Assembly: GCA_022709105.1 (NCBI GenBank)
Contig: JAKIXL010000081.1
Span: 1-6,738, forward strand
DNA length: 6,738 nt
Reading direction: 5' to 3'
Origin: Thermoplasmatota archaeon
Lineage (GTDB): Archaea; Thermoplasmatota; Thermoplasmata; Methanomassiliicoccales; Methanomassiliicoccaceae
Positions within the stretch are counted from its first letter, which is position 1; every line of letters begins with the position of its first letter. Positions 1 to 5,322 of this stretch are shown here, in pieces. The position numbers were made by a program, and so were the translations under genes. A model generated the notes under the pieces. It had not been told where the DNA came from. It ran no database searches and saw only the letters and a list, made by a program, of their open reading frames with translations.

Positions 1-1
1 G

Positions 2-868
2 GAGATGGCTGTACTGCCCGGGATGGAACTTATGTCCGCCCTGTTCTATATCGACGATTTCTACCAACGGGACGTCTACGACGTCATCGTTATGGATACC
101 GCTCCTACGGGGGAGACGCTCAGGCTGTTAAGTTTCCCGGATGTCTCAGGGTGGTACATCGACCGCATGTACGGCATTGTGAAGAACTTGATCCGCCTCG
201 CCCGCTATACCGTAGGAAAGGTAATGAGCACCCCGCTTCCATCGGACGAGCTCCTCAAGGACCTCGAGATACTGGGCTCCCGAATGAAGGCCGTCCAGAA
301 GATATTGATGGACCCTGAGGTCACCTCGGTCCGTTTGGTGGTCAATCCTGAGAAGATGGTGATAAATGAAACGAAGCGTGCGTTCACCTACATGTGCCTA
401 TATGGTCTTACCGTCGACTGCCTGGTAGTGAACAGATTGATCCCTGAGGGCAACAACGGCTACTTCAAGGAAAAGATCGAGGAGCAAGAGAAGTACATGA
501 GGGTAATCAACGAATCCTTCAATCCACTCAAGATACTCACCGCTTCCCAGCTTCCAGTGGAGCTGGTCGGCATTCGGTCCCTGGAGAAGCTTGGGGAGAT
601 GGTGTTCGGGGGCATCGACCCGGTAACGCACTTCTCCACCGACAAGCCGATGGAGATCTATTCCGACAACGGCATGGACATAATATCTCTGAAGCTGCCG
701 TTCACCATGAAGGACACTGTCCACTTGTATATGTCGGGAGACAACCTTCTAGTGGAGGTAGGCCAGTACAGGAGGTCGATAGCCCTCCCCACCACCTTCA
801 CGCGGAAAGAACCCAGCAAGGCGGAGTTTAAGGAAGGCAGGTTGCATATATCGTTCAGGAGCGATTGA
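2..868 (+). CDS. ArsA/Get3-family ATPase with C-terminal HSP20-like domain (5' end missing)
   Basis: This is the C-terminal part of an ArsA/GET3/TRC40-type ATPase, a dimeric ATP-driven family that includes arsenite-pump ATPases and tail-anchored membrane protein targeting factors. Residues are counted from the ATG at base 5, which is probably internal because the frame is open to the window edge. Visible are the switch II/A-loop motif DTAPTGETLRLLSFPD (31-46), the family signature VVNPEKMVINE (112-122) and VVNRLIPE (141-148). A beta-rich C-terminal domain (about 227-287, LKLPFTMKDTVHLY...) resembles the ArsA HSP20-like domain. The P-loop and switch I, roughly 100 residues, must lie upstream of the window. 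I see no CxxC zinc motif of the eukaryotic Get3 type and no arsenite-binding cysteine cluster in the visible part. With no ars genes nearby, I favour a chaperone or targeting role over arsenite export, by inference. It is followed after one base by a small unknown gene. Confidence 0.9.
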   Translation, partial: EMAVLPGMELMSALFYIDDFYQRDVYDVIVMDTAPTGETLRLLSFPDVSGWYIDRMYGIVKNLIRLARYTVGKVMSTPLPSDELLKDLEILGSRMKAVQKILMDPEVTSVRLVVNPEKMVINETKRAFTYMCLYGLTVDCLVVNRLIPEGNNGYFKEKIEEQEKYMRVINESFNPLKILTASQLPVELVGIRSLEKLGEMVFGGIDPVTHFSTDKPMEIYSDNGMDIISLKLPFTMKDTVHLYMSGDNLLVEVGQYRRSIALPTTFTRKEPSKAEFKEGRLHISFRSD

Positions 869-869
869 G

Positions 870-1208
870 ATGGACAGGGAAGAAACGCAAAATGAGGCAG
901 GACCAGAGAACGAGGCGGGCCGCCAGAGGCGGATCAGGCACGAGGCGGAAAGGTTGGGCGAGACAATGTTCTCCGGGGAGACCCGGGAGCATCTGATACG
1001 GGCCACCACGGAGATAATCCTGGCAGTCGACTCCATGATCCCCCGGGAGATGATACCAGACGAAGTAAAGCAGCACTACCTGGCCGCCAAACGGGAGGGC
1101 CTTCTACTGGTCCGGGCCATATTGGATGCCCATATCAACCTGGTGAGGGACATCGAGTCCAAGGAACAACCCCCGGAGACCGGCCTTCGCAAGATCGAGC
1201 TGGAGTAG
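870..1208 (+). CDS. small helical protein of unknown function, coupled to ArsA-type ATPase
   Basis: I do not recognise this 112-residue protein. The first 30 or so residues are polar and charged (MDREETQNEAGPENEAG), probably disordered. The middle and C-terminal part (about 36-95) looks entirely alpha-helical: an amphipathic helix (TREHLIRATTEIILAVDSM), a proline turn (IPREMIPDEV), and a long helix with the pattern HYLAAKREGLLLVRAILDAHI, followed by a charged tail. There is no signal peptide, no convincing membrane segment and no cysteine. The ATG lies one base after the ATPase stop. A GGAG Shine-Dalgarno at 858-861, eight bases upstream, sits inside the ATPase 3' end, so the two are very probably co-transcribed and translationally coupled. 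That suggests a small helical partner or client-handling subunit of the ATPase, but this is inference from position only. The long-helix pattern is vaguely reminiscent of small uncharacterised proteins from other prokaryotes; I cannot name a family. Confidence 0.8.
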   Translation: MDREETQNEAGPENEAGRQRRIRHEAERLGETMFSGETREHLIRATTEIILAVDSMIPREMIPDEVKQHYLAAKREGLLLVRAILDAHINLVRDIESKEQPPETGLRKIELE

Positions 1209-1209
1209 T

Positions 1210-1800
1210 TCACTCGGTCGGATCGCGGCCGAAGATATCACGGCACTCCGCGCACAGAAGGGACCCGCGCCCAGAGGCGATGCCGGTCTGCCTGAGATCG
1301 TATGAGTAGTTCTCGCAGTTCTCGCAGTACCCGGCGAACGATGCCTGCCTTCTTTCGTCCTCGCCCGGAGCGTTGATGTTCCTCCACTCCCTGGTTATCT
1401 CGATAAGGGAGGGCGAAAGCCTCGTTATATCGTTCTCGGTCAGCATGCCTACCAGACCATTGTCCTTAACCACCGGAAGCCTTCTCAGATGCAGCCGTGC
1501 CATCTTGCGCCCGGCCTCGGCCACGCTTTCATTGGGGGAAACCGTCACCAAGGGAGCGGTCATTATCTCATCCGCCCTTACCTCGCCCGGGCGGAGGTCC
1601 TCGGCGACAAGCTTCTCCACGAAGTCCCTTTCAGTGACGATGCCTATCGGGCAACCTTCCTTGATGATGATGACGCTCCCAACCTTCATGGCCCGCATCA
1701 GGACAGCGAGGTCCCTGGCCGTGAGGTCCGGGCCGCCAACTACCGGCACCCTGCTCATTATCTCCTCGACATAGATGTCCCGCGCTCGTTCAAAGGCCAT
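1210..1800 (-). CDS. tandem CBS-domain protein with C-terminal zinc ribbon
   Basis: The 196-residue protein has two CBS domains, at about 10-66 (VEEIMSRVPVV ... PIGIVTERDF) and 74-130 (ADEIMTAPLVTVSPNESV ... GLVGMLTENDITRL). Such pairs form a Bateman module that usually binds adenosyl ligands (AMP, ATP, SAM). A charged linker leads to a C-terminal treble-cysteine-knuckle segment with C159-x2-C162 and C183-x2-C186, which should bind zinc. No enzyme domain is attached, so this is a stand-alone sensor or regulator that may act through protein or nucleic acid contacts of the ribbon; its target is unknown. The ATG at 1798-1800 has no good Shine-Dalgarno, and a TATA-like element about 30 bases upstream suggests a leaderless or very short-leader mRNA. 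Its 3' end meets the plus-strand unknown gene across one base, and it is divergent from the AMMECR1 gene. The domain assignment is firm, the ligand is not. Confidence 0.92.
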   Translation of the reverse strand: MAFERARDIYVEEIMSRVPVVGGPDLTARDLAVLMRAMKVGSVIIIKEGCPIGIVTERDFVEKLVAEDLRPGEVRADEIMTAPLVTVSPNESVAEAGRKMARLHLRRLPVVKDNGLVGMLTENDITRLSPSLIEITREWRNINAPGEDERRQASFAGYCENCENYSYDLRQTGIASGRGSLLCAECRDIFGRDPTE

Positions 1801-1908
1801 GATAGAACCATGCGAACGAGCGGTAGAAATACATTGGTCCCCTCAAGGCCGTGCATGCTCGCAACTAAGATAAGCAACCCCTTCGCTACTCACTAACGGG
1901 TCGAACCA
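1801..1908. other. divergent intergenic region
   Basis: This 108-base spacer separates the minus-strand CBS gene from the plus-strand AMMECR1-pyrC-ykgJ operon and should hold both promoters. The CBS-side element is listed separately. On the AMMECR1 side the only A/T-rich stretch is around 1863-1876 (aactaagataagca), a weak TATA candidate that would give a leader of about 10 bases before the TTG start. The segment also contains the short palindrome tgcatgc-like core near 1852-1859 and imperfect GAGC/GCTC repeats (about 1818-1821 and 1857-1860), too short to call an operator. I see no tRNA, hairpin-plus-T-tract terminator or small ORF with coding character here. Confidence 0.5.
1823..1837 (-). 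promoter_or_regulatory. candidate TATA promoter of the CBS-domain gene
   Basis: Read on the minus strand the segment is ccaatgtatttctac, an A/T-rich patch in otherwise G/C-rich DNA. Its centre is about 30 bases upstream of the CBS gene ATG, the distance expected if transcription starts at or just before the start codon. That agrees with the missing Shine-Dalgarno of this gene. The match to an archaeal TATA consensus is only moderate. Confidence 0.35.
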
Positions 1909-2517
1909 TTGAAGGACGGCGAGGGAGAGATAGCGGTCAGATTGGCCAGGCAGGCCGTGGATGCAGAGGTTAAAGGAACTGGCGAGAACCAGGTGAACGC
2001 TCCCGAGAGCTTCCGTGAGAAGCGCGGGGTTTTCGTTACCCTCAACCAGTACCCGAGCCATCTGTTGCGGGGATGCATCGGATTTCCAGAGCCACTGTTC
2101 TCGCTGGCGAGCGCTATCCTGCAGGCTGCCCAGCATGCCTGCCATGATCCGCGCTTCGAGGACCTACAGGAGGATGAGCTTGACAAAATCGTGGTCGAGG
2201 TCACTATCTTGACCGTCCCGGAGGAGATCGTGGTAAAGGACCGAAAGGAGCTTCCCCAGAAGGTGAAGGTGGGCAGGGACGGTCTCATCATCGAGCACGG
2301 CCCTTTCCGCGGCCTCCTCCTTCCGCAAGTGCCGGTGGAATGGGGATGGGACTCCGAAGAGTTCTTGGGGCAGACGTGCATGAAGGCAGGGATGTCCCCG
2401 GACATGTGGCTCGACCGGCGCACCAAGCTCTATCGTTTCGAGGGCGAGATCTTCGCCGAGCAGAGCCCGCGAGGACGGGTGACAAGGAAGGAGATCACGC
2501 ATGGAGCTTGTCGTTGA
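1909..2517 (+). CDS. AMMECR1-domain protein
   Basis: At 202 residues the protein has the usual size for a complete archaeal AMMECR1-domain protein. Family landmarks are KRGVFVTLNQY (38-48), the hallmark LRGCIG (53-58), a DPRF motif (80-83), the VEVTILTVPEEI strand (96-107), VGRDGLIIE (121-129) and RGLLLPQVPVEWGWD (134-148) followed by QTCMKAG (155-161). The biochemical role is not established to my knowledge; in many prokaryotes the domain is linked to MEMO-like and radical-SAM proteins, neither of which is in this window. The start is TTG at 1909: an in-frame TAA at 1894-1896 blocks anything further upstream, and the predicted N-terminus (GEGEIAVRLARQAV) matches what the family has there. 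No clear Shine-Dalgarno precedes it. Its 3' end overlaps the dihydroorotase start by 17 bases, so the two are coupled. Confidence 0.93.
   Translation: MKDGEGEIAVRLARQAVDAEVKGTGENQVNAPESFREKRGVFVTLNQYPSHLLRGCIGFPEPLFSLASAILQAAQHACHDPRFEDLQEDELDKIVVEVTILTVPEEIVVKDRKELPQKVKVGRDGLIIEHGPFRGLLLPQVPVEWGWDSEEFLGQTCMKAGMSPDMWLDRRTKLYRFEGEIFAEQSPRGRVTRKEITHGACR
2490..2497 (+). promoter_or_regulatory. ribosome binding site of pyrC inside the AMMECR1 gene
   Basis: The string ggagatca, within aaggaaggagatcacgc, lies in the last codons of the AMMECR1 gene and matches the archaeal GGAGGTGAT-type Shine-Dalgarno. GGAG (2490-2493) is seven bases before the pyrC ATG at 2501. It supports this ATG and a 17-base gene overlap. 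Confidence 0.75.
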
Positions 2518-3754
2518 GGGGCGCGCCTTCGTCAAGGGGAGATTGTCCAACTGGAGCATAGGCATAGAGGACGGCAGGATCGTGGCCTTGGGGAAGAACC
2601 TCAAAGGGGACCGTAAGATCGATTGCCGCCACATGCTCATCCTGCCGGCCGCCATAGATCCGCACGTGCACTTCCGGGACCCCGGGCTCACGGCCAAGGA
2701 GGACTTCTCGACCGGCACCCTAGCTGCCGCGTTCGGCGGGGTGGGCTGCGTTCTGGACATGCCCAACACCCTGCCCCCGGCGGTCAAGCTCATAGACCTA
2801 AAGGAGAAGAAGGAAGCCATCTCCGGAAAGGCATGGATCGACCACGGTCTGTTCGCCGGGTGCATGCCAAGGGAAAAGCTAGAACCTATGGCACCGTTCG
2901 CAGCAGGGTTCAAGATGTTCATGGGCTCCTCGACCGGGAATCTGCTGGTGACCGAGGATGCTGACATGAAGCGCATCGGCCGCGAGGTAAAGGCCACAGG
3001 CAAGGTGCTCAGCGTGCACGCGGAAGATGAATCACTGATAGGCAACGAGCTGGAGCGCGACCTCCATGACCACATGAGGAACCGTCCTGCCGAGGCCGAG
3101 GTCTCGGCCATCAACAAGCTCCCGCCACTGGGATGCCGAGTGAACGTATGCCATATATCCTCGGCCGAGGGTCTGAGGGCCGCCGAGGGACTGAAGCTGC
3201 ACAAGGAGGTCGCCGCCCATCATATGCTCCTCGACCGCGAGTCCAAGAGCGGCGCCTTCGCCAAGGTCAATCCTCCGCTGCGAACGGAGCAGGACCGCCT
3301 CGCGCTCCTTCAGGCGTTCATCACCGGCCGGATCGAGATGCTTGGCTCAGATCATGCACCGCACACCGCCGAGGAGAAGGAGCAGGAGTTCGCCGCGGCC
3401 CCATCGGGGATGCCGGGAGTGGAGACCCAAGTGCCAGTGATGCTCTCGCTGGTCAAGAAGGGCACGCTTCCACTGGATGTCCTGGTGCGGGCGATGGCCG
3501 AACGGCCGGCCGCGCTGTTCGGACTGAACAAGGGGCGCATAGAGGTGGGCAGGGATGCCGACCTCATGATCGTGGACACTAGGTCCATGGGCGGCATAAA
3601 GGTTAATAACCTCCACAGCAAGTGCGGCTGGACCCTCTACGAAGGGTTCGATGCCATATTCCCTCACGCCGTCATGCTGCGCGGAAGCGTAGTGGTGGAG
3701 GAAGGAAGCGTTGTCGGGGAGAGGGCAGGAAGGGACGTCTTTGCTGGACCTTGA
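2501..3754 (+). CDS. pyrC: dihydroorotase
   Basis: This cytosolic zinc amidohydrolase cyclises N-carbamoyl-L-aspartate to dihydroorotate, the third step of de novo pyrimidine synthesis. The 417 residues match a full-length bacterial/archaeal dihydroorotase. Visible active-site elements are the metal-binding HxH in IDPHVHFRDPG (H55, H57; R59 for substrate), N89 in DMPNT, the probable carboxylated lysine K138 in GFKMFMGSSTG, H173 in SVHAED, H218 in VCHISS, and the catalytic aspartate D284 in GSDHAPH. The C-terminal beta-sandwich strand GRIEVGRDADLMIVD (345-359) is typical of amidohydrolases. The usual substrate-proximal motif, written TPHH in most relatives, reads AAHH here (238-241), a mild departure that keeps both histidines. 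Dihydropyrimidinase or allantoinase is a less likely alternative given the FRDPG and DMPNT motifs. No other pyr gene is adjacent; it is sandwiched by overlap between the AMMECR1 and YkgJ-type genes. Confidence 0.94.
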   Translation: MELVVEGRAFVKGRLSNWSIGIEDGRIVALGKNLKGDRKIDCRHMLILPAAIDPHVHFRDPGLTAKEDFSTGTLAAAFGGVGCVLDMPNTLPPAVKLIDLKEKKEAISGKAWIDHGLFAGCMPREKLEPMAPFAAGFKMFMGSSTGNLLVTEDADMKRIGREVKATGKVLSVHAEDESLIGNELERDLHDHMRNRPAEAEVSAINKLPPLGCRVNVCHISSAEGLRAAEGLKLHKEVAAHHMLLDRESKSGAFAKVNPPLRTEQDRLALLQAFITGRIEMLGSDHAPHTAEEKEQEFAAAPSGMPGVETQVPVMLSLVKKGTLPLDVLVRAMAERPAALFGLNKGRIEVGRDADLMIVDTRSMGGIKVNNLHSKCGWTLYEGFDAIFPHAVMLRGSVVVEEGSVVGERAGRDVFAGP

Positions 3755-4862
3755 AGTGGACATGTCGGAGCTTGAGGGCAGGACCTTCACCTGCGACGAC
3801 AAGTGCGGGCTGTGCTGCCTATGCCAGGCGGAGGTGCTGCCCCATGAGGTCCCTTTCTTTAAAAGGGACCATCCGTCTAGGGTGGTGATGAAGAGCGAGC
3901 CGCACCGCCATGTCGCCCTTGCTCTCAAAGGGGGGGAGGGACCCTGCACCTTCTTAGGGGTTAACCGGCGATGCGAGATCTACTCTAGCCGGCCGCACTA
4001 TTGCCGTCAGTTCCCCTTCCATCTCTATATCAGCACGAGGGTCCAGGTGGAACTGGACCTATCATGCAGAGGAGTATGGTACGGCGGACGGGAGGACGCC
4101 CTGGTCACAGGCGGCAAGATGGTCGCTGAAAACCGTGAAGCGCTACTTAGGGCGCTTCGTGAATCTCGCGCGGTGTACAGGGAGTTCGAAGCCAACTGTG
4201 CCGACTCGGGCATCTACAGGGCCCCCGAGGGGCTACGGCGCAATGTCGCTCCCCGCATCAAGGAACTATCGGACGTCCAGTATTTGGCAAAGGTCCTCGA
4301 CCTGTCCGCCGAGGAAGAGGAGATGGAAGCCCTCCCCGCCCCCCTGTCCTCACCGCAGTATGATCCGAAGGAGCTCAAGGCCTCGGCGGCCGAGACCGGC
4401 CTGGAGTCCCTTAGCTCCGACGACGTCTACTCCGCACCGGTGTACTGCGACCCCGAAGGGAAGTGGAACATCCTGCTTTCGAAGAACGGCAAGGTGGAGT
4501 GGTCAGTGATGAACGACGATGGATCTCTCGATCCCCGGCGGACCATCGACCCGAAGCAGGTTCCCTTGCTTGTGCCCGAAGGTCAGGGCCTCGACGTCTT
4601 CTGCTCTTACATGAGCACCCTTAACCGCAGGGACTCGATGTATGGATATGCATGCTTCCTGGTCGATGACTACGGCTATGAGGACTATCTTTCTAACACC
4701 TATTACGGCGCCCTGGCGGCGGCGGCCATGGACCTTTTATGGCGCTCCTCCTTGATAGCTCATATCCGTGGCGGCAAGCTCGACCGACAGGGCATGATCG
4801 AGGGAATAATCGCCTACGACATGGACCGTCTGGACGCCCCTGCCATAGGTGCCTTCCTTTAA
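3741..4862 (+). CDS. long YkgJ-type cysteine-cluster protein
   Basis: The N-terminal 115 residues show the YkgJ/FliB-type cluster thought to bind zinc or an Fe-S centre: C18-x3-C22-x2-C25-C26-x-C28, then C69 (GPCTFL), C78 (RRCEIY), C88 in RPHYCRQFP and C109. The protein is 373 residues long, while many YkgJ proteins have only 100-250. The rest comprises a helical stretch (about 125-190), an acidic linker (EEEEMEALPAPLSSP), and a C-terminal domain of about 150 residues rich in aromatic residues (SMYGYACFLVDDYGYEDYLSNTYYG) that I do not recognise. FliB lysine methylases carry a similar cluster, but I see no other sign of that activity. The start is uncertain. TTG 3741 has the best Shine-Dalgarno (ggaaggg at 3728-3734) and overlaps pyrC by 14 bases; GTG 3756, ATG 3762 and the further-upstream TTG 3711 are alternatives. 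All keep the cysteine cluster. It is the last gene of the AMMECR1-pyrC operon. Substrate and role are unknown. Confidence 0.85.
   Translation: MLDLEVDMSELEGRTFTCDDKCGLCCLCQAEVLPHEVPFFKRDHPSRVVMKSEPHRHVALALKGGEGPCTFLGVNRRCEIYSSRPHYCRQFPFHLYISTRVQVELDLSCRGVWYGGREDALVTGGKMVAENREALLRALRESRAVYREFEANCADSGIYRAPEGLRRNVAPRIKELSDVQYLAKVLDLSAEEEEMEALPAPLSSPQYDPKELKASAAETGLESLSSDDVYSAPVYCDPEGKWNILLSKNGKVEWSVMNDDGSLDPRRTIDPKQVPLLVPEGQGLDVFCSYMSTLNRRDSMYGYACFLVDDYGYEDYLSNTYYGALAAAAMDLLWRSSLIAHIRGGKLDRQGMIEGIIAYDMDRLDAPAIGAFL
3848..3870 (+). repeat. 9-bp perfect inverted repeat inside the ykgJ-like gene
   Basis: The left arm GGTCCCTTT (3848-3856) and right arm AAAGGGACC (3862-3870) pair perfectly around the five-base loop CTTTA, about 107 bases after the presumed start. 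The reading frame runs through it (EVPFFKRDH). A rough chance estimate is about one such stem in several windows of this size, so it may mean nothing. It is also the strongest TTTAAAA TATA-like string in a coding region here. Confidence 0.6.
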
Positions 4863-4922
4863 GCCCCACACTAGTAAGCTTAAAATACTCCGCGGTTTAT
4901 CGGGCAGATTGGTGGCTGTAAC
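4863..4922 (+). promoter_or_regulatory. promoter and leader of the lsm-rpl37e-purF operon
   Basis: In the 60-base gap between the ykgJ-like stop and the Lsm ATG, the string cttaaaatac (about 4879-4888) is a good archaeal TATA box, preceded by a short purine-containing stretch (tagtaag) that could serve as BRE. Transcription would be expected about 25 bases downstream, near 4908-4912, giving a leader of roughly 10-15 bases. The GGTGG at 4911-4915, seven bases before the ATG, can pair weakly with the 16S tail. There is no T-tract terminator, so read-through from the upstream operon is possible. Confidence 0.55.
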
Positions 4923-5138
4923 ATGCAGAAACCTCTGACCGTTCTGAACCAGGCGATCAACCGTCCCGTGATCGTCGAGCTGAAGGCCAACAGGGAGTAC
5001 CGGGGGATCCTCGACGGATACGATCCCCACATGAACCTGGTCCTCAAGAACGCAGAAGAGCTCATCAACAACGAAGTGGTGAGAAAGCTCGATGTGACCA
5101 TCGTGCGAGGGGACAACGTCATTTACATTTCACCGTAA
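4923..5138 (+). CDS. archaeal Lsm/Sm-like protein (SmAP1 type)
   Basis: At 71 residues this is a complete archaeal Sm-like protein, expected to form a ring (usually a heptamer) that binds U-rich stretches of small RNAs and mRNAs, akin to Hfq. The Sm1 motif spans about 14-46 ([21 protein letters not shown], then PHMNLVL with H36 and N38) and the Sm2 motif is [11 protein letters not shown] (60-70), where R62, G63, D64 and N65 form the RNA-binding loop. The N-terminal helix ([11 protein letters not shown]) is also typical. The ATG at 4923 gives the canonical family N-terminus. It is the first gene of a three-gene operon, 12 bases ahead of rpl37e. The Lsm-eL37 pairing is known from other archaea, including haloarchaea, where the two genes are co-transcribed. 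Confidence 0.96.
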   Translation: MQKPLTVLNQAINRPVIVELKANREYRGILDGYDPHMNLVLKNAEELINNEVVRKLDVTIVRGDNVIYISP

Positions 5139-5142
5139 GGAG
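5139..5142 (+). promoter_or_regulatory. ribosome binding site of rpl37e
   Basis: GGAG immediately follows the Lsm stop codon (TAA, 5136-5138) and lies eight bases before the ATG at 5151. It fixes this ATG as the start in preference to the internal ATG at 5172. Confidence 0.7.
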
Positions 5143-5150
5143 ACTAGGAC

Positions 5151-5318
5151 ATGGGAAAGGGCACTCCATCAATGGGTAAGAGGTCAAGCGGCAAGTCGCA
5201 CATCCCCTGCCGCCGCTGCGGGAAGAGCTCATACAATATGCAGAAGGGAGCCTGCGCTTCCTGTGGATATGGTAAGACCACGAAACTGAGGTCCTATTCC
5301 TGGGCCAAGCAACACTGA
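5151..5318 (+). CDS. rpl37e: large-subunit ribosomal protein eL37
   Basis: This short gene encodes 55 residues starting [18 protein letters not shown] and ending [10 protein letters not shown], the family's usual size and ends. The zinc finger is C20-x2-C23-x11-C35-x2-C38 ([11 protein letters not shown] ... CASCGYG). The protein is basic and rich in Lys, Arg and Ser, as expected for an rRNA-binding protein of the archaeal/eukaryotic large subunit. Its presence is strong evidence that the source is an archaeon, since bacteria lack eL37. It lies 12 bases after Lsm with its own GGAG, and only four bases before purF, so the three genes form one transcription unit. A downstream ATG at 5172 would remove the conserved GKGTPS start and is rejected. 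Confidence 0.97.
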   Translation: MGKGTPSMGKRSSGKSHIPCRRCGKSSYNMQKGACASCGYGKTTKLRSYSWAKQH

Positions 5319-5322
5319 TCTC

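Noticed and set aside
5..7. The ATG at base 5 as the true start of the ArsA-type gene
   Set aside because: The frame is open to the window edge, and the product would lack the P-loop that every family member needs. The gene is simply cut by the window.
1801..1908. A small RNA or riboswitch in the divergent spacer
   Set aside because: No stable stem, known aptamer pattern or terminator is visible, and the 108 bases must already hold two promoters.
2164..3204. A 346-codon open frame on the minus strand
   Set aside because: It lies opposite AMMECR1 and pyrC, both of which have clear family motifs. Its translation is low-complexity, rich in Ser, Pro and Arg, with no recognisable motif: a shadow caused by G/C-rich third positions.
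3930..3936. A run of seven G in the ykgJ-like gene as a frameshift site
   Set aside because: The same frame carries the conserved cysteine motifs on both sides (C18-C28 before, C69-C109 after), so no frame change is needed.
3347..3949. A 200-codon minus-strand open frame across the pyrC/ykgJ-like junction
   Set aside because: It is antisense to two genes with intact motifs and has no family features, Shine-Dalgarno or promoter of its own.
4739..4921. A 60-codon plus-strand frame running into the lsm leader
   Set aside because: It overlaps the ykgJ-like 3' end in another frame, crosses the TATA region, and has no family features.
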